Position numbers and translations under genes: made by a program
Shown: positions 1 to 12,800 of the stretch, piece after piece
Numbering within the stretch: the stretch's first letter is position 1
How the letters are laid out: every line of letters begins with the position of its first letter
Assembly (NCBI GenBank): GCA_963966185.1
Contig: CAWZYM010000383.1
Location: 171,501 to 235,500, forward strand
Origin: Rhabditoides inermis
Taxonomy: Eukaryota; Nematoda; Chromadorea; Rhabditida; Rhabditidae
Length of the DNA: 64,000 nt
Reading direction: 5' to 3'
Notes under the pieces: model-generated
Told to the model about the DNA's origin: nothing
The model's database searches: none
Seen by the model: the letters and a program-made list of their open reading frames with translations, nothing else

Positions 1-1063
1 AAAGTTAATTTGAGTTTCTTCTCTATATTTTGTTCCTTTCTCGAAGATTGATCTAAGTTTATTGTTTTTTAATTATACTCAAATTACCGGTAACAACGTG
101 ATTGTAGTGAGTGTTTATAAAGTTCTTATAATGTTTGCAGGCGCATTCTTTATTAAATATTTGTTTGATTTTGTTGTTGGATAGGTGTTTTAAAAATGAG
201 TTGTAATTAAACAAAATTCTACTGGTTGAGTCAGTATATGAATATGTTACTCTTGTATCTAATAGTTGATTAACAGATGAGATCGTGTTTGTAGTTTTGC
301 GCAATTCTCGATTTATTATTTTCGAAACGTTCAAATCATTCATGAATTTCCCATAAAATTGTAGAGTTAGATTATGAAATTTAGGTTTCGTTTGTTCACA
401 GTTTTTATTTGATAATTCTTTAGAAACAATTCCAAATATTTTTAATTTCATTGTTTTATCTAGCGTCTGATAATCGTCACTATTAATCATATAATTAGTG
501 AGCTGTTTTAGAATGTGTTTATTAAGTTTTCTTTGATAATCGTATAACTTTTTAGATTCAAGATTTCTTATAGAATCTATTACATTATCGACTGTGTTGT
601 TATTTTGGTGGAGTTTTATTGATCTTCGTTTCTTTCCTCTATTACTCTTTTTAGGTAGTTCTAACTTTAAACAATTGTAAGGCTGACTTTTAATTTTACA
701 ATCTGTGGTGTTGATTTCAGATATATTACCGAATCCTTTTATTTGATCATTCAGACCGTACGGATATGCAGTATTAAGCATTCTTATCCATTGCACTTCT
801 TTATCCAATAAAATAGTCTTCTGAGAATTTTCCGGTAAATTGTCCAGAATAGTGATTCTGAAATCTTCGCTGCAATGATCGCTCGTTTGAAAGTGCTTAC
901 AAAGATATGTGTGATATTTATTGTATTTAATTGATGTTCTGTGTTCTCCCATTCTTATTTTCAGTGTTCTAGTTGTTTCTCCAACATATTGCACATTACA
1001 AATGTTACATTCAATAAGGTAAATTAGGTTTTTCGATTGACAATTAGCACTTCCTTCTTTCAT
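1..1063 (-). mobile_element. Penelope-like retroelement (Naiad-like), partial
   Basis: The minus strand carries a GIY-YIG nuclease reading frame. In another frame across positions 68-1 it continues into sequence resembling the N-terminal shoulder of a Penelope-type reverse transcriptase (a K-L-R...K-G-T-K-Y-R pattern). The nuclease therefore lies before the RT, the permuted order known for the Naiad clade of Penelope-like elements. In canonical Penelope elements it lies after the RT. The RT itself is beyond the left edge of the window. The two frames are offset by one base at an A6 run near 64-69, so this copy is probably dead or contains a sequencing slip. Base composition is AT-rich, unlike the GC3-rich host exons. 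Confidence 0.75.
59..1063 (-). CDS. GIY-YIG endonuclease ORF of Penelope-like element
   Basis: A 334-residue frame. Residues ~12-95 form a GIY-YIG domain: LIYLIEC is the GIY-equivalent strand, QYVGET the YIG-equivalent, and the conserved arginine follows in the helix RTLKIRMGEH. A cysteine pair (CNIC) in the first strand is typical of Penelope-type nucleases. The lysine-rich middle has no recognisable domain. The C-terminus contains ECACKHYKNF and HVVTGNL, a Cys/His pattern usually just before the RT core in these elements. The frame stops at an A-run where the RT frame would follow. In the element this nuclease nicks target DNA for target-primed reverse transcription. The start is the first ATG; no promoter is evident. 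Confidence 0.75.
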   Translation of the reverse strand: MKEGSANCQSKNLIYLIECNICNVQYVGETTRTLKIRMGEHRTSIKYNKYHTYLCKHFQTSDHCSEDFRITILDNLPENSQKTILLDKEVQWIRMLNTAYPYGLNDQIKGFGNISEINTTDCKIKSQPYNCLKLELPKKSNRGKKRRSIKLHQNNNTVDNVIDSIRNLESKKLYDYQRKLNKHILKQLTNYMINSDDYQTLDKTMKLKIFGIVSKELSNKNCEQTKPKFHNLTLQFYGKFMNDLNVSKIINRELRKTTNTISSVNQLLDTRVTYSYTDSTSRILFNYNSFLKHLSNNKIKQIFNKECACKHYKNFINTHYNHVVTGNLSIIKKQ

Positions 1064-1913
1064 AGTTATACAATTCAGATTTGTTGCATAACTGGTTACC
1101 TTATTTGTGAATTGTATTTTAGGACATATTTTAGGACATAATTTATTTCCATGTGTTTATATTGTTTCTTATGTGATTCTTATTTTGGATAACCTTTTTA
1201 ATATGTGTTTCTTTTACGAATTTGGCGGGAACAGCTAATAGAAAAATGATCTGCTAAACGCAGTAAGTTTGTTAAAAAAAATCATAACTCATATCGTTTG
1301 CGTAAATATGCGTATTATGCTGGATTTAGATAAATTTTTGATAAATTTTAGTTTCATTATTTTTCATCACAAACAACCACAAACGGCATGAAAGTATTTC
1401 TAAAAGACATAATACATCCGTGATAATTTTAAATTTATGATTCAGAGGGTACACTACCTTTAAGGTTTTCGAGCCATGCACCATCGCAGCTTACTTCCCC
1501 ACTGCGCGTGACTCACGCCGGGTTCGTGCCACCCTCTGCCAAGCCCCGCCTACTCGACGACTCATTATCGCGCGCCATCACATGCAATTCGTAGTGTCAC
1601 AAATGAATACAATGCCAATCAAAAACCGATATAATTGAAACATGTTTATTATCAACAAAAAAACACCACGATGATAAAACGAGGGACTAGCGATTGCAAG
1701 AATAGAGTAAATGTGTGACTCGTTTGTGAGCAATTGCACACTTGAACCAATGATATAGTAAAACTCAAAGTTCTCTCTGCATGATATAAAAAGACAGTGA
1801 CAAGACGATGCAAAACAATCATCACAGAGTGATATCGACCCATAAGAGAAACGGTAAGAATTGACGACTAGAAATCAATTAATAAAGCGATGTGTCATGG
1901 AAAGGGCGAGGCT
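1064..1913. other. Stretch with no gene recognised
   Basis: Between the retroelement ORF and the FUT8 stop codon I see AT-rich sequence with no exon-like GC3 pattern. A short CpG-richer patch lies at 1490-1590. The 3' UTR of FUT8 should extend leftward from 1913, but I cannot place its end. Confidence 0.5.
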
Positions 1914-2453
1914 CTATTGCAACAACGAGAAGTCGACGATGCGCCACTTTTCGACCACCTGAAAGTAGAGAGTTGTTCTCTCTCTCTCCCTCTATCTTTC
2001 TCTCCCTTTCCTTCCTCCCTACCTTATAGCTAGGATAGACTCCCGTCTCTCCTGTCCTTCTATTCGTTCCCTTCGAATATCCGTCCCAGTGGTTTCCCGC
2101 TATTCCCACGTCATCGCCCACCTGAAAATTGATAAATCAATAAACACGCAATCAATCAATCAATCGTTTATCCGGAATCGTTATATATGGAATCGCGCGC
2201 AATGGAGAAACACGCAAACAATCGAGCAATTGGTTAAGTGGTATGGGGTCGCAAGACAAAGGTTCTCTATGAATAGGAGTGCGAGAACTTTTAATTCAGG
2301 TTCTTATGCGTATCATAATCCTTTTTTTTTAAATTTCGGATTCGATTTGTAAACCCACCTGCAGCTCAATCTCTCCGGGACTCTCGGGCTTGTGCGCTTC
2401 GATGGCCGTTTGCTCGTGGGCTGAAGTCAATAGGGTAAGCTCCGCCCACTTAG

Positions 2454-2523
<70 letters not shown>

Positions 2524-2812
2524 AGAGACAGTGAGACACAAGGACCACCCACCGTGCTGGCCGCCATAGTAGTATATGTCATCGAGAGAGTGGAATCTCT
2601 CCCCAGCATCCCCTCTTCTCACTTGCATCAGCTCGTATCCCATCCGGCACACCTACACGTATCGATCGTTGATTGATTATCGATTGATTTATCACCTGAC
2701 TACTGAACGTGCAGACGAGGTAGTCGCAATGGGAGAGGAGAGTGATGTCTGTGACGACCTGAAAACAAATAAATCATGAAGAAAATAGAGGGAGAGAGAG
2801 AGGGAGAAAGAG

Positions 2813-2868
<56 letters not shown>

Positions 2869-5611
2869 TCGCACCCCGTATAGGCTGCTGTCGGTGTAGC
2901 GTGTCTGCAGCTGTGCGCCAGTGGCTGTCTGCTCGTCTCCGAATACCTCGTACACAGGGTACCTGCACAATCACAGCTTCATCAAATCACCCATCAAACA
3001 CACATTCCTTAACGTCTCTCAACCTGTGTCTTATCACTACTTACGACTGAATCCCTTTGAATTTCGTTTAGAGAAAAGAGAAAAGCCACAAGTGGACAAT
3101 AAAAGAAAACAGACAACAAAATAAACTCACTTCTTCCTGGCTTCCGGAATCACGGAAGGGTCGTCGGATGCGATGAACACGCGACGCGGCAGCTTCTTCC
3201 CGCTCCAAACATTTATTATTGATTGATCGATCGGTAATTGGTTTATCGATCGGTTTATTTTTTTGGTTTATTTCGAGAATTGGATAAATTGGTTTATTTA
3301 TCGATTGGCGCTGTATCGATTGATGTGCATTGTGAATGTCGTATAGAACCCGTAAAGGGAAGCTCTGCATGAGAATTACTAGTCGGATCGGATCCTCCAT
3401 GCCATCCGTGACATTTCACATGTTGTGCAGTTTCGTTCAACACAACGTGTATGTCTTCAAATATCCAAAACGCTTTGTGAGAGGTAATAGAACCCTTGGG
3501 CAACTCGCAACGATCGCGCGCTGACGGCGCGCTCTACCACTGCGCCATTGAGGCTCATACTGAGATCATTAAATTTCGTAGATATGTTTGCGCGTTATCT
3601 CTCATCATTGTACACTGAAGAGGACAGTGGAGCTAGATGGGCTCTCTCTTCGATCTCTTAACCACGCCGCCAGCGCACAATCGCTGCGTGCTGCTCACGG
3701 GTTCGATTCCTACTAATGGAAGCGTTTTGGATATTTGATGACATACATGTTGTGTTGCACAAAACTGCACAACATGTGAAATGTCACGGATGGCACATAG
3801 GATCCCATCCGACTATATTGACAATACTCATCAGACAGCTGGATGCCGAGCTATCAGGGTCTTCCCATTCTTGCATTCTAGTCATTTATTCACATACTAC
3901 TCCATAGTCTATCACATCTTTCGATTTTCCATACATTATGCATGTTGTGTTGCTTCAAGTATCGAAAAACATTATCTTTTAAAAGCACGTTCTAATTTTA
4001 AAAAAATTGGTCTGTATAGAAGTGTTTCAATTGAGCAAAAGGGCGGAAATGACTCAATCGTGAGATTCACACCCATCCCGGATCCTCTGGATTCTGGATC
4101 CCAGATATCCTGAATCCCCACGCACCTCTTTCTGTCCTGTACTTGGAACCATATCTCGGTCCACTCCATGTACTCCTCCACTGAATGAAATGCCGCTTCC
4201 GTCCCTATCTTGTCAGTCCGTCGAATCTGCAGACCGACGATCGGACCTGCAATTTGCATATTAAATGTGACGTAATTATTGCACACATTTTACTGTGAAG
4301 TATATTTTGCTTGCCCAGTACGATGTCCCTTGAAGCATAGAATGAATAGGTACATACACATCTTTTCACTGCAGGTTGCCACATGATTCCAAGCCTAATT
4401 TCCTCTATATAACTGCTTTTTAGACTCGCTTCGGTCAGATTCGAATCTGCATTCTGTCACTTTAACGATTCTCTTCTATACACGAGATATTGAACGGCTA
4501 GGTAATCTGGCTTCTTCCATAATCCGAGGTTCATTTCGTCGCTGTTCACTCATTTCGATGTGGTATCCATGCAACATCCAGGAACGCGCGTCTTAATCAC
4601 TTAATCTTTATCTTTAATCACTCATCTTACTTGTTAACTGAGATTGTCGCATAGATAATGTAGACGTAGAATGTATTCACTTTTGATATTGTTTGTTTAT
4701 CAGCCTGATTCCGACATGTACATACAATGGTAGCATGATGGGTTATCTGGAAGCACACACAATCCTACAGTGGGGTATTGGGGCTCCTTGGCTGGAACAG
4801 TGCGGCGCGAGTCCTGACTGTTCATGGTAGATGGGCGTGAACATCGCGAAGTGACCAGTTCCGGATGCGAGGCGTGGTAGAAGATCTTGAAAGACTGCCG
4901 CCGCCGATGGTAGGGCTCTCAGAGAGTGAGAGTGGGTTCACGCGGCCCACCGGGAGGTAGTGGAATTCGGTAGAACCATTGCCCGCGAGGGGAATCGAAC
5001 CAGCGACCGTTCACTTAGCAAGCTGTGACGCTATCCACTTGGCCAACCCGGCCCTACTTTTGATATTCCTCTTTCGTAATTATGTTTTTTCCCCCAGACC
5101 TACATTTCAGTATTTTTTACTATTGTTCTTCTAAGATACGCGTGCATTCAGCTTTCGTAAAGGTTTTGATATTCGTCTTTCTTAACGCCCACGTGGCATC
5201 TCTTTCCGGTCACTAAGCGACCCGAAATTCCCATGGTTATTCCCGTAATCTCGGCTGAAGAAGGCCCGTGGCTACCAACAGTGTTGATGTGTTCTCCTCA
5301 GAAACCACGCATTGCCTTTGTTCTCTCGCGCCAAGCTGTTTACTTACTGTTGCATACGTATCACTTGTTGCATGCATATATATGTTTTACACACTATTAC
5401 AATGTGAACTCATTTCAGACACTATGCAGACCCTCGTCGCCCTTTCGGCTATCGTCGCCGCGGCTTGTGCGTTTTTTGATTGTGTTTCGTAGTGTGTAGT
5501 GTTTCACCAGATTACACAACGCTACACGATTTGGCATATTTTAGCCGCGCTCAACTGCAACGTGTTCAACTCCATTCCGGGAATGACCACTCAGGTACAT
5601 CTCTCCTCTCT

Positions 5612-5674
<63 letters not shown>

Positions 5675-8600
5675 CTCGCTATTTATTTCTCTCTCACTCA
5701 GGTCTGTCCGGGAACCATCAACCAGTGCCTAAAATTCGTGTGCCAAGGAAAGGGATCAGGTATCTTTTTTAATTTAATTTACTACACATTTCAATTGACA
5801 CCCAATAAACGACTACACCCTATTCTATTCACGTCCCCGTTCAGACCGGTACGTGGCCAAGGGCTGCAACGATCCGGCCAACCCGCCCATCTCATGCACC
5901 GGACTCACCAACGTCTGCGCGCAGCAGGTGAGTGTCTGATTGACTGTGATCTCTTTTTATCCTCTATCTCTTCCAGTCAGAGAGAGAACAGATATGCAAA
6001 TACCCCGTTGCAGGGCGGTCTGGGCACGTGCCATGTGTGCAGTGGTGAGGGTTGCAACTCGGGATCGCTTCTCCAGATAGGAACAGCTCTGGTCACTACT
6101 CTCGTGGCGTTTGCGCTGCACTAGAGTTACTGGGTGAAGGTGATACCCCCCCCCCCCCATCTTTCATCCATTTCCAATCCTAGCCCTGTACTTATCCACT
6201 TCCCTAGGATCATCTCCTAGGAGCTATCGCTCCACCACTTTTTTTCCTTTCTACTCATACGTAGCCGAGTATGTAGATAGAGAGGGGTCTATTATGCATT
6301 TAGCACGATATTTTTTATTCGAGAGAAATTCACATCTATCACAACTGAGGCCATGACTGCTTGGTAGTTGCTTGCTTCTCATACGCTCTATTAGAGCAAA
6401 GTTATCCAAATAAAGTAAGGTATCTTTTTTATAAGCACGTGTTGTGTTTTGTGTTTTCTTTTTCTCCTGGGGTTGGGATCTTGAATTGTAAATATTGTAA
6501 GCTCTACTATGTATCGATAAACACCCACAAACCATTGGAATGTATGATTGATCCCGACTGTTTAAAAAAACCACTGACAAAAACTCACTTTTTCCAAACG
6601 GCACATTCTTCCTCGCGTTATCCAAATGTGATCCGAGATCCGGGGCAGAGCGCATCAGATACCAAATGAACTGGAAAAAAACTTTTTAAATGGCCCTGCC
6701 ACGAAATATCCAGATAGATTGGTTTCGCCACGAAAACACGAGACTGCGGTATTCTTCAAAGTCTGTACCTGACTAATGAAGAACACAGGCGGGTTCGAGT
6801 GTAGCTTGAGCATCTCGGACTCGAGACCCTATAACGTAACTAATTAGCATACCATCACAATATGATATATACTCTGCGCCAGAGCGATAGTTTTCGATTT
6901 ACCTCGCTTGCAGTTCGAAATACGGTGCCATAACCGTTTGTCTTTCTTGTTTTGCGCGCTATTGCCAAGAGCTGACTCTCCGTCCTTCTCTGATCTACCC
7001 CACCGCGCGCAACTTATTGCGAGCATAGAACTATATACCGAATATGTATATTACTCAACAGTTGTCTTTGAAAAACGGAGCGCCGTACCCACAAGCTACG
7101 GTAAGCAGTCTTCTACAGTATCAGGAAACAGAGTAGCCTAATCACCTCCTACGGTAACAAGTTCTCTACCGTACTCCCACTTTCAAAATACCGTATACCT
7201 TGGGGAATGAGAGTGGCAGGTGGGCGGGTCGGTTGGTGAGGCCGTCTATTATGCCGAGTGTGACGACACGGGCAGTCGAGCCGGGAGAGAAGAACGTCGT
7301 CGGCTCGGACTGCAAAACCGATTAATCAATTATCGATTTTTCACAAAAGTGTTTCGTACTTAAAAACAAGATAAGTCGATAAATTTACGGACTACACGTT
7401 TTGAATAAGGCGATCGTTAGAGGTCAACGTTGTAAGGTCGTAATGTCGTAATGGAAATTAAATGAACAGAGGCGTATATCAGAACCGTGTAGTAATGAAA
7501 TTTTCAAATTCGCACGAAATCACCACGCAGCGAGGTGCATGTATGTTTCAGGCAAAGTGGCAAACAGGAATCGAACCCGTGGCTGCGAGAGTGATAGCCC
7601 ACAGTCTTTTCTACTGCGCCACGCAGCTCATTGGGTCATCACGCGCAAAGACCGCTGCCCTTCCCGAGAACTGACTTCTTTGCGAAAGCGATCACAATAT
7701 CGATCGGCCCAATATCGATCGACAATATCGATCGACAATGAGGCTTCCCGCCAAAACACACATTTGAACGCCTATTTTCGCGTGGTAACGGGACGGTCTG
7801 TGGTAATTGGTGTGGTAACGCGGTAACAGCTTTGAATCGTTATTTTTTTCGTTTGTTTTGCATTCCAATGGGTCAAGTTATGATCCAAAGTCAAAAATAA
7901 TGCGCCACTGTTCCGTTAATGAGAAAAAATTGTTGATTCAATATACGAACATAATATAGGCAGTTTGCATTTGATTAGGGCAAATTAGTTCGTGAATGCT
8001 GACGGTTAGGTCCCCATTTATGTGAAATCAGTTTTCTGATGTCAGAAGTGAATTCGTTCAATGATGTGAAGCACTTTATCCCTCATAATTAGTGCCTGGT
8101 CACGGCGCAACGCGCGATCACGCGCGTCGTCATTTCGAGACGAGACAACGCGGCGCGTTGATTCGGGATTCTCGAATGCGAGAAATGAGCGGCGTGATTG
8201 CACGCCCATGCCACGCGCGCTGACCGGCGCGCGTTGTTTCGGGACTTTTGACAGGCAAAGCGTGATATCACGCTGCCGCTCATTCGAGATTCGCGAAAGC
8301 GTTAGTTCGGGATCGCGCGTCATTTCGAGACGCCTGCATCCCATGCACGGCCTCCTCATTGCCTTTCTCATAAATGAGACGGTTGAGAAATGAGACAAAT
8401 CATGTGGCATTATCGAAACAAATTGCATAATTTTCCAATCATCACGGCCCACCGGTCGCTTCATCTCTCCAATCCCGAATGAACGCGCGGCGGCGTTGTT
8501 TCGGGATTTTCTGATTTCTCCAACTACCACGGGCGTTATTTCGGGATTCTCGAATTCGAGACTTTTGCCGCGCGTTCATTTCACGCGGCGTGATTTCGGG

Positions 8601-9819
8601 AAAAGCGTGGCGTGATGGAATGACGGCCACACGCCGAGACAAAATCGCGCGTGAAACAACGTCGTTGCGTCGTGACCATGCACTACTCATAATGTTTCCT
8701 TTTTTTCATTTCACACGTAAGCATTTATGAATCATATACATACGTTGGTACTTTGAAGTGTGAAGCGAAACCCAGTTTTTTTTCAAAGGGCAACCACATG
8801 CAGAATTTGTGTCAGAGTCTCTCTTAGACTCATGAACCACTGTAACTTTATCCTTTCCAAAAAGGTTTAAACATTATTAATCTGAACTCTGCCTAACCCT
8901 GATACTCATTTCTTTCAATAAAAGGAATTTGACACAAATGGGAAGCCGTCTAGGCCTACCAATGTAACAGGATAAAGTGAATCCCACCAATCATTGTTGG
9001 CAAGCAAGCAATCTAGAAACCTTTCCGTCTCTAAAGATCTTTACGAGCCAAAAAGGTTTCCGCCCAAACACACAAAATGGTATTACATTTTTCAAAAGTC
9101 GGACTTTATGAGAGATAAGTGTAAAAAGGATATAGGGTATCCCCCCGGTTCACGGGACGGCATTCATTTTGCCGCATATTTTGCAGACATCATTTCATCG
9201 CATTCAGCCGCTCTCTCGGTCCGCGCAAGACCATTCGACCGCGCGATTCGCGCGCTTGGCGGTCTCATTTTATGGAAATAAGGGTCTTTTGCATGTCAAA
9301 TGAAGCAGAAGTCTTCACCTTCCAGAGCTAATAACTCTTTACGGAATTGATGAATCTTTCCAATTTTTGGATATGTGGTGTGGATCCCCAGTCCCCATAG
9401 AACTCTAGATTTCGATTTTTGAATTTCGCTATAGTTTTCTTGTTATCGTTCGATAACCGCATTTTTGAGGCTGTTCAATAGGTGAAAGCTAAAAAAACCT
9501 AATAACTCGCTTCAAACCCATGCTACAGAACCCAGTTTGAGGGAGAAGGTGCTTTGATAGTGTCCGCACAGAAATCGAAATTTCGATTTTTCAGTTTCTT
9601 TCATTTTTGCCGTATTTTTGGAGTGAAACCTCTAAATTTCTCCTATTTGCATAAAAAGCTCGTCATTTCGCCCCTGTCTGGCCGACCACCGATAATTCGC
9701 GTACCGTGAAAATGGGGGCTACCCTATAAGAAAAGTGAGTCAACACACTTGCATGAAACCGAGAGAGACATAGCAACAGAGAGAGGAGGTGGAGAGAGAG
9801 AGAGAGAGAAAGAGAGAAA

Positions 9820-9879
<60 letters not shown>

Positions 9880-12800
9880 TCCACTCACATTCAACACCTC
9901 GTCGTAGCCGCACTTGCTGACCGGTTGGAACACAGCCGTCCATCCCTTCTTCGAGTACCGCCATCTGAATCGATCGATAATCAATCGATAATCAATCGAT
10001 AATTATTCAGAGAAGACAGTTTTAAATGTCTCACATGACATTTTATTCCTGAACGGGACATTCTTCCTAGAGTTTGTTCCAGGGCAGATATATCAATAAT
10101 ATTCTATCCATAGTCAACTAAAATCAAATTGAATTCAATGCAATGCAATCACCTCTATGGATGGATAAGAAAGCAAGGTTCCGATTATCAATCAATAAAC
10201 CAATCAATGCGTATCGATTACCTCTTTCCGTCGCCCTGCATGATCATTGCCCGGCCCTCTCCGAACGCCGTCACAAAGCAGTAGGCGACGTGGTGTAGCT
10301 GACACCTGCGAAGCAAATCGATTATATTGATATTTTTGTAAAATTATATTGATTTTCGGTCTTATTGGAGTTGTGTGAGATAAATAATGTAATTGTTCGT
10401 TGATGCATCATGAATCGGTTGTGAAACGTATTCAAAAGGTAAAATTAATATTGGAAAAAAACGCTCACCCGAAGCCGCACTCCTTGTCTAACACGCAGAT
10501 GAGGGATCTGAAAATAAACTGGTAAACAAACAAGTGAACAAACGTAAACAAGAACAACCCAAAGTAAGCAGTACATAAGTAAACAAGAACAACCCACTTT
10601 GAAGTATTGCAGTCTTGGGGGTTTTGAATCTCGTAATTTTTGACTGAATCCGGTCAGTGAGCGCCTGGAAGTTGAATCAACCAATCGATAACTAATCAAT
10701 ATCAGTCAATACCTTCAGCTCGTCAACGCGCCATTTCTCGCCCTCGTCAACGTCGCCAAACCTGAAAGAGTAGGCGAGGAGCGAGTAGAGCTGAAAAGAA
10801 GAGAGTAAACGAGTGAACAAACACAAAAAAACAAGATCAAGGCTTTTTTATGATTCGAGAACTGACAATATACCGAGACATCAGTCACTGCCAGGCAAAG
10901 ACATACATCAAAAAAAATTAATCTAAAATCTGACATGACCGCTCACGTTTTTTGTGTAATGGTCTAGCAGGTCATAGATAAAATCAAAACAATCGCTGAC
11001 ACCTTACTTGGATTTTCTCAATGTAGATCACACACGTGTTAGAGGCCACGTGATCACAAAATCAAAGTTTTCTATTAAGCGCGCAGTCAAAACAAACACG
11101 AAAAGTAACAGATGTGTTTCGATTCAAAAGACACAATTTAGACGGACAGTCGGGCAAAGCAAACAAAAATCGAGAACGACGCAAAAACACACCTGGTTCT
11201 CGGTGTGGTTCTTGAACGGCACGTCTGCCTTGTTGAACTGGCTGTGCAGATAGTAGAACATCTCCCAGATACGCTTATCTAGACCGCGACGAAGCACTTC
11301 GTGGTCCTCTGTCCTCTACAGGCGTGTGATTTTTCCCCTATTTTCCCTTTGGCTGCCGGGTCAACTCCATCGATCGGCCGCCATAAGGGACCACGTGCGA
11401 CAGGTTCGCACTCACCCTCCAATACAGAAAGTGCCCTGCAAGGTACAGGTATTCCTTCTTTCTCAACAAAGCTGCCTCCGCCTCCCGATCTCCCTCCGGA
11501 AACACCGGCTTGGGTGCGCGCTCTCTTTGACTATCAGGCAAAGCAGATTGAATTCATGCAGTCTTTCGTCGTTGAGAACCAGCAGGCGATGCGTAGTATC
11601 TCGGACACTGTCAGTCATCTCGGCAAGATAGTGAAAGAGATTCAGTCAGAGCGCAATGCTAGTTCCCCTCCCTGTTGCCACCCTCTGGTTGCGCCCGCGA
11701 CCCCCGCACCCGCAACATTTACTCCCGTTCCCGCCTCATACGCTGACGTCATTCGCATCATTCACACGGATAGTGACTCGATACGCGATAAAGCCACGCG
11801 CATGGTGATCGTAGGCAGAAAGGAATGTTCGGACCCCTCCAAGATCTCCCAGGAGGACGCCGCCTTCCTCAAGCGCCTCATCGAGTGTGCTTTCTCCACT
11901 GAGATACGCGATGCGTACAACAGGGGCGACGTGTCGCTCAAGAGACACCCCGCCGACCGCCGAGACATGGACCACCACCGCCTGATCAAGGTGCAGCTGC
12001 CTTCGAAGGAGCTGCGTGACACTTTCCTTTCGTGTGTCAACGCCGCCCGCTACTCCACTCTCAAGGATGAGCAGTTCCGCTTTGCCAGGAGAGACATGAC
12101 CTCAGATGAACTGGCCGAGGAGAAGGCCGCCAAGGCCGAAGCCAGCAGACGCAATGGAGTAGCCAAGAAGGTGGTTGCAGTGGTTAGGGACTGCAAAGTG
12201 CATATGCTGGCGCATCCCCGCGCTTTTGCCGGTAGGGCAAGCAAGCGCCAATCTGTCAGCAGTGAAGCGCAGCAGAAGGGACCCAAGCAGCCCCGCAGCC
12301 AATCCAAATCTGGACCCCGCCGCTCGCAGCGTCTTGCGAGCAATATAAGTCGGTCTCATTTGTGATTTTCGAGAGTATCGTTACAGTGCTACTTTCAACC
12401 ATATCCGGGACCTTTCATCGCCCTCTTCATCATTGTAGCAGAATTCAAAAAATACCTAACAAAAGATGTGATCGGCGAAATTCGGATGGGGAATTTGGGT
12501 TGTCAAAATGATATCGGGCAAAGAAAAAAAAGTTCTTCATCAAATCTGCAAATATTGCGATGACAGAATTCGTGGAACTTCATTGGCATGGTTTCGGCGA
12601 ATTTGGCGACGGCAGAATTCGCTGAACTTTGTGTGTTTTCCGCGAATTTAGCGATGGCCAAATTCGCTGAACAGCGATGGATCAAATTCGCTTTCACAAA
12701 AGTTCGGCCGGTGAGGGGATCGAACCGTCGTCTCTCGATCACGAAGCGTGAATGTTACCAATACACCATGGCAGCTCGTTCACAGAGATTCTAAAACGTT

